Positions 44,957 through 53,647 are shown, counted from the first letter of the stretch. The stretch is DNA of 63,878 nt from Roseobacter weihaiensis (GCF_020622345.1 NZ_JACNMO010000030.1:1-63878), one strand, 5' to 3'. A program made the numbers and translations. Notes: generated by a model not told the origin, from the letters alone.

Positions 44957-46051
44957 ATGAAAGGGACAGAGATCGAAATGGCATCAACGGGGTTTTGGAT
45001 CAGCTATCTGCAAAACGGCATTGCCCGCAAGCTCGGCAGGAATACGGATATGGACCGCAGGACCTGCAAGCTGGAGACGCTCTATCCCGAACGGCATTAC
45101 GACCATAAACCCGCACTTTACCTGCCGGGCGAGCTTGACAAGATCAAGGCGGCAGGCTTTGGGCAACCCATTGAAAGAATGATAAAAATAGTCAAGGGCA
45201 AGGGGCTTTACAGCAACACGCTGGCGCGCCTTGAGGTGAAAAATGCCTATCTGACCCCGAAATACGCGTTTTCCGGGGCCCTGCGCCGGACATTTTATCA
45301 CAAGGCCCCCAGCAGCCTGATGCAGGATTTCGAGACACGCGATCACGGCACGCTGGTCTCCTCCCATGTGGGGTGCAACTTTTTCGGGCATTGGCTGCGC
45401 GATGACTGCGCCACATACCCGCTGGCGGCCAGGGAGGCAGGCGGCACGCCGCTGGTCATGCCGATCCCGTCCTGGGCCGAACAGCCCGACTATGCCCGGC
45501 GGTTCGGGCAGGACTGGACCCCGACGCGGCCGGCTTTTTTCCGCACCCTGTCGCTTTACGTGGATCACGGCCAGAACCCGCATAAAGCCGAACGGTTTCA
45601 CGCGCTGCGCCAGAGCCTGCGAACCCATGCACGGGCCGAAGGCAAGACCCCCGGCGGGGCCGGGATGGTCTATCTCAAGCGCGGGCCGCAATCGACCGCG
45701 CGCACGCTGACCAATGAGGCAGAGGTGATCGCCCTGCTGGAAAAGAGGGGCTGCCACATCCATGAGGCGGAAAGCGGCATCTCCCAGCTGGAGACGGCAG
45801 GGCTGGATGCCCGGATCATGATCGGGGTCGAGGGCAGCCAGCTGTCCCATGCGCTTTATACGATGCGCGACCGGGGCGGGCTTTTGGTGCTGCAGCCGCA
45901 TGACCGGTTTTTCACCTCCCATCTGGATTGGTGCCGCGAGATGGACATGGAGTTCGCCTTCATGGTGGGCACACCCGATCAGGGCGGGTTTTCCATGGAC
46001 CTTGAGGTGCTCGCCCGCACGCTGGAGATGCTCGACAAAGCGGTGCCCTGA
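44957..46051 (+). CDS. Glycosyltransferase family 61-like protein
   Basis: 364 residues. The region HVGCNFFGHWLRDDCATYPLA, then VYLKRGPQSTARTLTNEAEVIALLEKRG, and IMIGVEGSQLSHALYTM follow the DUF563/GT61 layout, with the basic RG..RTLTNE nucleotide site. Start at 44957, with the in-frame ATG at 44978 as the alternative; neither has a perfect ribosome site. A second GT61 protein is at 12980; the two are not close copies. Confidence 0.85.
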   Translation: MKGTEIEMASTGFWISYLQNGIARKLGRNTDMDRRTCKLETLYPERHYDHKPALYLPGELDKIKAAGFGQPIERMIKIVKGKGLYSNTLARLEVKNAYLTPKYAFSGALRRTFYHKAPSSLMQDFETRDHGTLVSSHVGCNFFGHWLRDDCATYPLAAREAGGTPLVMPIPSWAEQPDYARRFGQDWTPTRPAFFRTLSLYVDHGQNPHKAERFHALRQSLRTHARAEGKTPGGAGMVYLKRGPQSTARTLTNEAEVIALLEKRGCHIHEAESGISQLETAGLDARIMIGVEGSQLSHALYTMRDRGGLLVLQPHDRFFTSHLDWCREMDMEFAFMVGTPDQGGFSMDLEVLARTLEMLDKAVP

Positions 46052-46059
46052 GCGCCGCC

Positions 46060-46683
46060 TCAGATATCCGTGCGGCCTTTGTTGGCGTTGGGAAAAGGCG
46101 CCTGCGGGACCGGACGCTCCAGAAAATCGCACAGCGGCACCCAATCGGGATTTTCGGTCAGATTATACTCTAAAAAGGCCGGATCGCCCGCAAATGCGGC
46201 ACGCACGGCCGTGTCATGGCGCAGATAAGCCGCGCGGTAGAGCGCCTCATCATAGAGAAACGAGCCGTAGAAGGCCTGTGACAGCTCCATCAGGTGAAAG
46301 TTCTTTTGCGCCACGCGGCGGGCCGCCAGATCATGGGTGAAATGCCGCCGGCAACTGTCGAGCCACTTGTCCAGATCACGCGGCGTGTAGATGAACCGTG
46401 CCCTGGGAAACAGCGCGCGCAATTCCTCAAAGACCGCCGCCACGCTCAGATCGGTGGCCGCGTCACATTTCGACAGCCACCAGGGCCAATCGAGCACGAT
46501 CTTGCCCGCTGGCGCCACCCGCGTTGCCGGCGGCAGATGCTCTGCGCGAAAGCCCAGGATATTGAGCGCCTCGTTCAGGGAGGTGGTGCCGGTCTTTGAC
46601 AGACCGATCCCAAAGACGAAGGGGCGCTGCGTCGGAATATATCCCAGCGTGTCATAGAGCACTTTTTGCAAGAGTTTCTGCAT
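46060..46683 (-). CDS. Sulfotransferase-like protein (family 4 type)
   Basis: 207 residues from the ATG at 46683; a longer reading starts inside the divergent gene. P-loop near the N-terminus: FVFGIGLSKTGTTSLNEALNILGF; then DWPWWLSKCDAATD, and the 3'-phosphate motif ARFIYTPRDLDKWLDSCRRHF. This is the short sulfotransferase type found in bacteria and some eukaryotes. The third sulfotransferase of the plasmid, unlike the other two in sequence. Confidence 0.88.
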   Translation of the reverse strand: MQKLLQKVLYDTLGYIPTQRPFVFGIGLSKTGTTSLNEALNILGFRAEHLPPATRVAPAGKIVLDWPWWLSKCDAATDLSVAAVFEELRALFPRARFIYTPRDLDKWLDSCRRHFTHDLAARRVAQKNFHLMELSQAFYGSFLYDEALYRAAYLRHDTAVRAAFAGDPAFLEYNLTENPDWVPLCDFLERPVPQAPFPNANKGRTDI

Positions 46684-46789
46684 CGTACCGGCCTCGGGGC
46701 AATCGCAAATCTTGTCATCACAGTCTTGGCGCGCGCGCAAGCATTTGACATGAAGGGAGACAGAAAACAGGCCTCCGGCGGGGAAACAG

Positions 46790-47794
46790 GTGCATTTTAT
46801 CAACATATCCGATCTGGCCGGGCCGACGTGGCGGTTTCTGGAGCCGCTGAGCACTGACCCGCAGGTCAGTTGGAGCATGCACTACGGACGCCCCCGCAAC
46901 TGGTTCGAGAAATCGGTGCCGCGCCCGGCGCTGGGGCGTTACCGGGCGGCCTGGATGGCCGCGCACGCGGCGCGCGGGCGCACGGACGCCGTGCTGGTCT
47001 CGCATCTGCCACGGGTTTCTGCGGCCACCAACCGGGCGCGCCGGTGGCTCTGCCCCGACACGCCCCATATCGCCTTTGCCTTCAACTTCACCGATCTGCC
47101 ACAGGGGCGCGACCGGGCGCGGCTCACACGCGGGCTGCGCGGCATCGACGCCTATGTGGTCTTTTCGCGTTTCGAGCAGGCGCAGTATCCCGCCTATTTC
47201 GATCTGCCCCCCGACCGGGTTCACTATCTGCCCTGGACGATGGAGCCGCCCCTGCCCGGCCCCGACAGCCCGGTGACAGGCAGCACCCCTTATCTCTGCT
47301 CCATCGGCGGTGAGGGACGCGATTACGCGCTGCTGGCGCAGGCCATGGCCGCCCTGCCCCGCCAGAGGATGGTGATCGTGGCGCGCCCCTATTCGGTTGC
47401 GGGCATCGCCTTTCCCGACAACGTGGAGGTCTTTACCAACCTGCCCAAGCAACAGACCTGGCGGGTGGCGGCAGACAGTCTGGGTCTGGTAGTACCCTTG
47501 CAAAGCGATCAGACCGCCTGCGGGCATATCACCATCATCGGCGGCCAGCTTCTGGGCCTGCCGCTGCTGGTGACCCGCTCGCGCGGGGTGGAGGATTACA
47601 TCACCGAGGGCCAGACCGGCCTGCTGATGGCGGCAGGCGATAAAGCCGGCATGATCAAGGCGCTCCGGCACCTTGCCGAGGACCGACCGGCAGCGCAGGC
47701 ACTGGGACAGGCCGCCCGGATCAAGGCCCGGCAGGACAACAGCCCCGCGGTCTGGCTGGAATATTTCAACGCCGTCGCCCGGACCGGGTTTTGA
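46790..47794 (+). CDS. Family 4 glycosyltransferase
   Basis: 334 residues; the start is GTG at 46790, with a purine-rich GGGGAAACAG before it. GT-B fold: opening HFINISDLAGPTWRFLEPL, donor domain CSIGGEGRDYALLAQAM, then PLQSDQTACGHITIIGGQLLGLPLLVTRSRGVEDYITEGQTGLL, which replaces the usual E-x7-E with a divergent but alignable loop. It probably adds one sugar to the repeat unit. Followed after 64 bp by another GT4 gene. Confidence 0.87.
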   Translation: MHFINISDLAGPTWRFLEPLSTDPQVSWSMHYGRPRNWFEKSVPRPALGRYRAAWMAAHAARGRTDAVLVSHLPRVSAATNRARRWLCPDTPHIAFAFNFTDLPQGRDRARLTRGLRGIDAYVVFSRFEQAQYPAYFDLPPDRVHYLPWTMEPPLPGPDSPVTGSTPYLCSIGGEGRDYALLAQAMAALPRQRMVIVARPYSVAGIAFPDNVEVFTNLPKQQTWRVAADSLGLVVPLQSDQTACGHITIIGGQLLGLPLLVTRSRGVEDYITEGQTGLLMAAGDKAGMIKALRHLAEDRPAAQALGQAARIKARQDNSPAVWLEYFNAVARTGF

Positions 47795-47858
47795 GGAAAA
47801 CACCTTGTATAGAGACGATATCAGAGGGCGCCCCCGTCCGGACAAGAAAGGTTAGACC

Positions 47859-48926
47859 GTGAAGATCACATTCCTGAGCCCACCGCCGAACCTGACCGGC
47901 GGTCAGCGCGTCAATGCGATTTATGCAGAGCGGCTTCAGGCGCGGGGTCATGAGGTCACCGTGGTCGCCCGAAAGCGCCAGCCTCTCCCCCTGCAGCAGC
48001 GGCTGAAATCGCGGCTGAAGCTGCAAAAGCCACAGTCCTTTCCGGATGTGTCACATTACGACACCATGAAAGCCGGGCTGAAACTGATCGATCGCGCAGG
48101 CTCTTTCATGCCAGACGACCTGCCCGATGCCGATGTTCTGGTGGCAACCTGGTGGGAGACCGCCTTTCACGCCGCCCGGATGCCGCCGGAAAAGGGTCGG
48201 CAGTTCTATTTCGTGCAGCATCATGAGGTCCACAATCAGATGACGCGCCATCTGAGTGCCGGCAGTTACTACCTGCCGCTGAAAAAGATCACCATTGCCG
48301 GCTGGCTGGTTGATGAGATGGCCCGGACCTACGGGGACCATGACGTGGCCCTTGTGCCGAACAGCGTGGATCAGAGCCTGTTTCACGCGCCGGAACGCCC
48401 CAAACAGCCTCGCCCGACGGTGGGGCTGATGTATAGCACGACCCCCTTCAAGGGGTTGGACACCGCGCTCGAGGCCCTGCACAAGGTTCAGCAGGCCTGG
48501 CCGGATCTGCGGATCATTGCCTTCAGCAAGGATCCCTATCATCAGGATTTCGCGCTTCCCAAAAGTGCTGAACGCCATCTGCGCCCCGCGCAGGACGATC
48601 TGCGCAAGCTTTACGCCCAATGTGACGCCTTTCTCTTTGCCAGCCGCACCGAAGGCTTCGGGCTGCCGGTGCTGGAGGCCATGGCCTGCCGCACCCCGGT
48701 GGTCGGCACCCGGACCGGCTGCGCGCCGGATGCGATCACGCCGGGGCGCAATGGCTATCTGGCCGATATCGGTGATGCCGAGGGGTTGGCGCAGGGGCTG
48801 ATACAGGTGCTGAAGGCCCCACAAGAGGAATGGAAGGCGCTTTCAGCCGCCGCCCACGCCTATGTCAAGGATTACAGCTGGGAGGACGCCACGGCGCTCT
48901 TTGAAAAGGTGCTGACCGCGCCCTGA
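47859..48926 (+). CDS. Family 4 glycosyltransferase
   Basis: 355 residues; start GTG at 47859. GT-B protein with an N-terminal acceptor domain (KITFLSPPPNLTGGQRVNAIYAERLQARGHEVTVV), a linker VPNSVDQSLFHAPERP, and donor domain ending in SRTEGFGLPVLEAMACRTPVVGTRTGCAPDAI, the E-x7-E motif. Classical capsule/EPS-type transferase. Convergent with the 164-residue gene. Confidence 0.93.
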   Translation: MKITFLSPPPNLTGGQRVNAIYAERLQARGHEVTVVARKRQPLPLQQRLKSRLKLQKPQSFPDVSHYDTMKAGLKLIDRAGSFMPDDLPDADVLVATWWETAFHAARMPPEKGRQFYFVQHHEVHNQMTRHLSAGSYYLPLKKITIAGWLVDEMARTYGDHDVALVPNSVDQSLFHAPERPKQPRPTVGLMYSTTPFKGLDTALEALHKVQQAWPDLRIIAFSKDPYHQDFALPKSAERHLRPAQDDLRKLYAQCDAFLFASRTEGFGLPVLEAMACRTPVVGTRTGCAPDAITPGRNGYLADIGDAEGLAQGLIQVLKAPQEEWKALSAAAHAYVKDYSWEDATALFEKVLTAP

Positions 48927-48932
48927 TCTCTT

Positions 48933-49427
48933 TCAGGGCCTGCGGGTCCTGACGGCCCGCCGCGCGCAGACCGTGGTCAGGACCGCAAGGCCCACCCACA
49001 GCCAGCCGATCCCCAGCAAGGGCCCGACCCGATGGTAAAAGACCGCGTCAATCGCATGCAGCGATGTTGCCTCCAGCAGGAAAAACACCGGGGCCAGAAG
49101 GCTGAGCCAAACCGCACGCGGGCCAAGACCGGCGCGGGCGCGCCACAGCACGAGCGCCGCCACCAGCAACAGGGCCACCACAAGGCCCGACTGCCAGAGG
49201 CGGCGGTCGTCATAGGCCTCCAGCGCCCGCAGCCCGCCCCGTACCGCATCCGAGAGCATATAGCGCCCGCCCCAGAGGACATCGGCCGCCATCAGCACGT
49301 AAATCGCGCTGATCCACCCCCAAAGCCGCGCGGCGGCGGCCCCCCTCCGCCAGGCGCTGTAACAGGCGATGGCGGCGATGCCAAAGCTCAGCACACCGGC
49401 AAGCTGTGTTGCGTTCACATCCATCAT
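48933..49427 (-). CDS. Small membrane protein, unknown function
   Basis: 164 residues with four or five membrane helices and Arg-rich cytoplasmic loops (AWRRGAAAARLWGW, CARRAVRTRRP at the end). No family recognised. Two adjacent ATGs begin the frame. Located between a GT4 gene and the second polymerase gene, with only 36 bp separating it from the divergent polymerase start, so both starts and promoters must be tightly packed. Confidence 0.72.
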   Translation of the reverse strand: MMDVNATQLAGVLSFGIAAIACYSAWRRGAAAARLWGWISAIYVLMAADVLWGGRYMLSDAVRGGLRALEAYDDRRLWQSGLVVALLLVAALVLWRARAGLGPRAVWLSLLAPVFFLLEATSLHAIDAVFYHRVGPLLGIGWLWVGLAVLTTVCARRAVRTRRP

Positions 49428-49463
49428 GCTGCCAGACTACCCGGTGACCCGGAGAAGTGAACC

Positions 49464-50813
49464 ATGGTTGATATCACCACATCCTACATCGCGTTTCTTG
49501 CCCTCTCTGCCGTGCTGTTCTGGCGCCTGGAGACGCGTTTGGCCATCCTGATTGTCTTTTTCGGGGGCTGGCTGGTGCTGCCGGTCGGGCCCTATCCGCC
49601 CCTGCAGCCCTCGGACGGGTTTGCCTGGTGGATCACCGGGCTGGCGCTGCCCGGTGACATGCTGCTGTCCAAGGCCTGGGGGGTGCCGGCGGTCGCGCTG
49701 GCGGGGGCTATGCTGGCGGACCGGCGGGCGGTCGGACGGTTTCGACCCTGCAGGTGGGATCTGCCGGTGCTGCTTTGGTGCCTGTGGCCGCTGGGGCTGG
49801 CGCTGAGCGGCACGGCGCTGCGCCCAGAGGCCCCGCTTGCCGCAGCCTATCTGACGGGCTGCTGGGGGCTGCCCTGGCTTTTGGGGCGGATCTGGTTTTC
49901 GGACACCGCAGGGCGCGTGGCCTTGCTGAAAGGCTGTGCCGGGGCCGGGGCGGCCTGCCTGCCCTTTGCCCTGCTCGAAGGGACCGGCACATTGCGGTTT
50001 TACGAGGTGCTCTACACCCCCCACCCCTTTCGCGACGATGGCTGGGCCCGCTATGTGGGGTTTCGGCCCGTTGGTCTTTTTGAGCACGGCAATCAATACG
50101 GCATCTGGGTGGCGCTCTCGGCGCTGGCCGCTTTGTGGGGTGCGGTGACATACCGGCAGACCGGGAGCGGCAGGCGCTGGCTTTTCCTCGCCCTGCTGAC
50201 CCTTGCGATCGCCTGTGCGGCCCAATCGATCGGGGCGCTTTTGTCGCTGATCGCGGGGGGGGCCATTCTGGCGGGCTGGGGGCGACGGCTTACCGGGCTG
50301 CTGCTGATGGCCGGGTTCGGCGCGCTGGGGCTTCTGGCCGCCCTGCATCTGAGCGGCGTGGTGCCGCTGGAATATATCGCCCGGCAAACAGCCATCGGGC
50401 AAACCCTCCTTGAGGGCTTCCGCACGGTGGGGCGCGGCTCTTTTCTATGGCGGATCTCGGCGGATCTCAAATCGCTGGAGATCGCGCAGGAGGTCTTTCT
50501 CCAGGGCACCGGCCTCTGGGATTGGTGGCGGCCCTCCGACAGCCGGCCCTGGGGGCTTTGGCTGCTCCTGATCGGACAGTTCGGGCTGATCGGGTTTCTG
50601 CTCTGCTATGGCACGTTGCTGGCCCTGGCCGGACGCGGGCTCTACCACCTGCGCCGCATGCCTGCCTGGGTGGGGTCTTCTGCCGCGCTGCCGCTGGCGC
50701 TGATCGTGATTTTTGCCCTGTTAGACTCTTTTCTGAACGCGTTTTTCTACTTCCCGGCCCTGCTGGCCGCAGGTGCCATCGCCGCGGACAGGGCGCACCC
50801 TCAGACCCTCTAG
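49464..50813 (+). CDS. O-antigen polymerase/ligase-like membrane protein (Wzy-like) 2
   Basis: 449 residues, about 10-12 membrane helices. The periplasmic region has GFRPVGLFEHGNQYGIW, resembling GNGFRPVVFLEHG of the protein at 39192, and VFLQGTGLWDWWRPSD. The two are distant paralogues, so one could polymerise and the other ligate, or each could serve its own repeat unit. Its stop shares a CTAG with the convergent repA stop. Confidence 0.86.
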   Translation: MVDITTSYIAFLALSAVLFWRLETRLAILIVFFGGWLVLPVGPYPPLQPSDGFAWWITGLALPGDMLLSKAWGVPAVALAGAMLADRRAVGRFRPCRWDLPVLLWCLWPLGLALSGTALRPEAPLAAAYLTGCWGLPWLLGRIWFSDTAGRVALLKGCAGAGAACLPFALLEGTGTLRFYEVLYTPHPFRDDGWARYVGFRPVGLFEHGNQYGIWVALSALAALWGAVTYRQTGSGRRWLFLALLTLAIACAAQSIGALLSLIAGGAILAGWGRRLTGLLLMAGFGALGLLAALHLSGVVPLEYIARQTAIGQTLLEGFRTVGRGSFLWRISADLKSLEIAQEVFLQGTGLWDWWRPSDSRPWGLWLLLIGQFGLIGFLLCYGTLLALAGRGLYHLRRMPAWVGSSAALPLALIVIFALLDSFLNAFFYFPALLAAGAIAADRAHPQTL

Positions 50814-51805
50814 ACCTGCTGCTTGCGCACCCAGCCCAGAAAGGCCTTGTCCGGCGCGCTGAGCCGCGTCCGGCCGGATTGGGCCCACCAGGCGCGCCAC
50901 TGTGCCTCCAGCGCATAGACATCCGCCTGCGGGGCCAGCGCGCGCGCCGCCTCGATGGCCGCGGCCGAGATCTGCGGCCCCTGCCCCGGCGCCTCGATCA
51001 GACGGCGCGGCGAGATGCGGATGATATCGCCCGGCTCTTCGGTCAGGTCATAATCGGGCAGGCTGTCGGCCTTGATGATCTCGCGGATCATCGCCCGGAA
51101 CACCCGCCGCGGCGAATTGGAGCCGGATTTCTTGCACAATGTCTCGACGGACACACGCCAGGTCGGCTGGCGGCCACAGTGTTTGCGCGCCAATTCGTAA
51201 AGCCGCCGCTCCAGCGGTTTGCGCAGGGAAAAATAGGCGCGGTTCAGCGTCAGCACCGATTTCGACAGCACCGCCTGATAGAGCCACTCCGACAGGGTCA
51301 CCGAAACGCTGACCATCCGGCCCGCGCGGGTCTTGCGCACGATCTCCCAGGCTTCGATCAGGCCAAAGCCGGAGGTGACCTCGCGCTCGCCGGTGGTGAT
51401 ATTGGTGGTGATCCGGGTGCCGGCCAGCCGCTCAAAAGCATCGCGCAGGCGGCGGTAGCTGTCGCCGGAGGTCTCGCGCCGGGTCGCCAGCAGCAGGTCA
51501 TGAGCGGTCAGCGTCAGGGTGCGCGACACCGGCCGACCGGCATTCAGTCCCGCCATCAGCTGCGAAATGCAAAAGATCAGGATATCCGCATCAAAGATCG
51601 TGGCCCGACCCTTGACCGATGGGGTGATGGTGATGTCGGTGTCGTTGTGACTGTAGTTCAGAATACGCCGGTCCGGCCGGGTGGAGAGCGAAAACACCGG
51701 ATGCTCCATGCTGGCCAGATCATGTTTGGGCACAGCGCCGAGAAAATCGCAGACAAAAAAATCCTGCGGCCCCGCGCCCGCCTGTGCCACCTGTCTGGCG
51801 TCCAT
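50810..51805 (-). CDS. repA: Plasmid replication initiator, RepA (RPA family)
   Basis: 331 residues of the replication initiator protein A family. Recognisable blocks are DFFVCDFLGAVPKHDLASMEHPVFSL at the N-terminus, ILNYSHNDTDITITPS, GRATIFDADILIFCISQL, and the winged-helix stretch SDSYRRLRDAFERL/SGDSYRRL with TLSEWLYQAVLSKSVLTLNRAYFSLRKPLERRLYELARKH. It binds the origin and starts replication. It is read away from the adjoining 432-bp origin region and from parA-parB. RepA replicons with parAB are characteristic of roseobacters; the subgroup (RepA-I expected for a biofilm plasmid) was not tested. Confidence 0.96.
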   Translation of the reverse strand: MDARQVAQAGAGPQDFFVCDFLGAVPKHDLASMEHPVFSLSTRPDRRILNYSHNDTDITITPSVKGRATIFDADILIFCISQLMAGLNAGRPVSRTLTLTAHDLLLATRRETSGDSYRRLRDAFERLAGTRITTNITTGEREVTSGFGLIEAWEIVRKTRAGRMVSVSVTLSEWLYQAVLSKSVLTLNRAYFSLRKPLERRLYELARKHCGRQPTWRVSVETLCKKSGSNSPRRVFRAMIREIIKADSLPDYDLTEEPGDIIRISPRRLIEAPGQGPQISAAAIEAARALAPQADVYALEAQWRAWWAQSGRTRLSAPDKAFLGWVRKQQV

Positions 51806-51894
51806 TGTACTGTCCTGCTCTTCGGGTCGATCCCGGTTTTTCCACCTGTCTTGGAGGCGGATGGGATTCGTCGTTTCATTGACACCCAGCGTAG

Positions 51895-51903
51895 TTATCC
51901 ACA
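51895..51903 (+). promoter_or_regulatory. DnaA box
   Basis: TTATCCACA, exact match to the consensus bacterial DnaA box, 25 bp before the first 17-bp direct repeat in the origin region. Confidence 0.8.
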
Positions 51904-51927
51904 GGCAACCTGTCGAGAGGGGATGAT

Positions 51928-51944
51928 CGGGGGATCAGAGTCGC
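51928..51944. repeat. 17-bp origin direct repeat, copy 1
   Basis: cgggggatcagagtcgc, repeated exactly at 51972-51988, 44 bp away. Likely RepA binding site (iteron-like), since it lies beside repA and a DnaA box. Confidence 0.75.
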
Positions 51945-51971
51945 CTCACCGTGGTTTTGGAATCATTCTTT

Positions 51972-51988
51972 CGGGGGATCAGAGTCGC
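51972..51988. repeat. 17-bp origin direct repeat, copy 2
   Basis: Exact second copy of the repeat at 51928-51944. The 44-bp period places both on the same helix face. Confidence 0.75.
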
Positions 51989-52165
51989 TTGTACGCTGAC
52001 AAAGGCCATTTATCCCTTTAATCACATGAAATTAGAGAAACCCCATCAGACCCGTAACCTATAATAACAGGATTCTAACAGCGTCTTTTTTTATTTACCC
52101 CTGCAAAAACCGGGTAAAATCAGCGAAAACCCTGGGAACGGCAAGGTTTATCGCGGACTTCTTTC

Positions 52166-52176
52166 CATGTGACATG
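52166..52176. promoter_or_regulatory. 11-bp palindrome upstream of parA, copy 1
   Basis: CATGT-G-ACATG, perfect inverted repeat around one base. A second CATGTNACATG is at 52199-52209, 33 bp away (about three helical turns), ending 28 bp before the parA start. Candidate operator for ParA autoregulation or a centromere-type site. Confidence 0.6.
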
Positions 52177-52198
52177 TTTCGTGATACTTCTGAGAAAT

Positions 52199-52209
52199 CA
52201 TGTTACATG
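52199..52209. promoter_or_regulatory. 11-bp palindrome upstream of parA, copy 2
   Basis: CATGT-T-ACATG, the same palindrome as at 52166-52176 with a different central base. The shared arms, but not centre, suggest a dimeric protein site. Confidence 0.6.
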
Positions 52210-52237
52210 AGGCCAGAAGAGCCAAGGAAACCAGAAA

Positions 52238-53620
52238 ATGAGCAGCAGCGAACCCCCCCCTTATTTCAATATATCCCCTGATGAGGCGTTAAGGCAACTT
52301 GCCCCCCCCACAGGCACCGCGGGCTTTGCCGAGATTGCACAGGCCTGCACCCAGGGCCGCAATGACCTGGCCGGGCGCGGGCTTGATGCAAAAGGCTCGA
52401 AATCCCTGCGACTGTTTTCCACCTGGGAGATCACGAAGTACCTGATCCCGGTGGCCCCTGCGCATTTCCGCCGGGTGCTGCGCCAGAATGAAAGCCTGCC
52501 GCAGGGGCGCTCGGAAACCGCCGGCGGTGCCAAGTGGTTTACCCTTGATGAGGTGCTGCGGCTGCGGGCTTTCTTTGCTGCTGAAGGTTCAAAATCCAAG
52601 GACTATCAACCGTACCGGCCCAAAAATGCAGCAGCCAAGATCGTGGCCGTGGCAAATTTCAAAGGCGGGGTCGGCAAGACATCGACCTGTGCCCATCTGG
52701 CGATGTCAGCGGCCCTCGATGGCTATAAGGTGCTGATGATAGATCTCGACAGCCAGGGCTCCATGACGTCAATCTTCGGCGGCAAGGTCGAAGACGAATG
52801 GCAGACCGTGTTTCCGCTGCTGGCGCGCCATTACGCCCACACGCTGCAGGCAGACAATCAGCGCCGTCTGGACCGGGGAGAGGCCCCCTTGCCGCTGGAT
52901 GACACGCTGACCGAAGCGCTGACCGTCCGGACCCAGGACATCATTCAGAAAACCCACTGGCCCAACATCGATCTGATCGGGGCCCAGCTCAACCTCTACT
53001 GGTCCGAGTTTCAGATCCCGGTCTGGCGCATGCAATCGCGGGGCTGGAAGCTCTGGGATGCGCTGACCGATGTGCTTCAGGACGATGGGGTGTTGCAGGC
53101 ATACGATCTGGTGTTTGTCGATACCCCCCCTGCCCTGGGGTATCTGACGATCAACGGGCTGTCGGCGGCCGAGATCTTGCTGGTCCCGCTGGGGGCGTCG
53201 TTTCTGGAATTTGATTCCACGGGGCGGTTTTTCGACATGCTGCATTCCACCTTTCAATCCATCGAAGAAGGTGAAAACACCGCCGCGCGCGCGCTGGGAC
53301 GGCCCGAGATGGGCTTTGAATGGGATGCCGTACGCGCGGTGATCACCCGCTATGACGGTGGCCAGCAGGCCGAGATGGCCGGGCTCATCCAGGCTTATCT
53401 GGGACGAACCCTTTCGCCCTACCGGCAGGATTTCACCGCGTTGATCGGGCAGGCGGGGGAAAGTGTGAACGGGATCTACGAGGCCGATTACCGGGATTTC
53501 AACCGCGAGACCTATACCCGCGGGCGCGCCACCTTTGACGAGACCTATGCCGCGTTCAAGACCCTGTTGCTGGGCATCTGGCGGCGGGAGGAGCTGGAAA
53601 CGCTCTCCGAGGCGGGCTGA
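52238..53620 (+). CDS. parA: Plasmid partition ATPase ParA
   Basis: 460 residues; AAGGAAACC precedes the ATG. The N-terminal about 120 residues include a winged-helix-like region (STWEITKYLIPVAPAHFRRVLRQ ... FTLDEVLRLRAFF), as in type Ia ParA/RepA proteins that repress their own operon. The deviant Walker motif is ANFKGGVGKTSTCAHLAMS, then MIDLDSQGSMTS, and LVFVDTPPALGYLTINGLSAAEI. It moves plasmid copies together with ParB. The palindromes upstream are its probable operator. Confidence 0.96.
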   Translation: MSSSEPPPYFNISPDEALRQLAPPTGTAGFAEIAQACTQGRNDLAGRGLDAKGSKSLRLFSTWEITKYLIPVAPAHFRRVLRQNESLPQGRSETAGGAKWFTLDEVLRLRAFFAAEGSKSKDYQPYRPKNAAAKIVAVANFKGGVGKTSTCAHLAMSAALDGYKVLMIDLDSQGSMTSIFGGKVEDEWQTVFPLLARHYAHTLQADNQRRLDRGEAPLPLDDTLTEALTVRTQDIIQKTHWPNIDLIGAQLNLYWSEFQIPVWRMQSRGWKLWDALTDVLQDDGVLQAYDLVFVDTPPALGYLTINGLSAAEILLVPLGASFLEFDSTGRFFDMLHSTFQSIEEGENTAARALGRPEMGFEWDAVRAVITRYDGGQQAEMAGLIQAYLGRTLSPYRQDFTALIGQAGESVNGIYEADYRDFNRETYTRGRATFDETYAAFKTLLLGIWRREELETLSEAG

Positions 53621-53647
53621 CGACAGGCACAGGGAAGGAAGACTTCT

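Larger units (their letters stand above)
51806..52237. other. Candidate replication origin (repA-parA intergenic region)
   Basis: 432 bp between divergent repA and parA. It holds a perfect DnaA box TTATCCACA at 51895-51903, two exact 17-bp direct repeats at 51928-51944 and 51972-51988 (44 bp apart, about four helical turns), an AT-rich part (52030-52095), an inverted repeat TTTACCC (52094-52100) / GGGTAAA (52112-52118), and two 11-bp palindromes before parA. This arrangement is what an iteron-like origin plus partition control region would show. Only the function is inferred. Confidence 0.78.

Noticed and set aside
50447-52021. 524-codon + frame over repA and the origin
   Set aside because: Antisense to repA and runs through the origin repeats; no family pattern.
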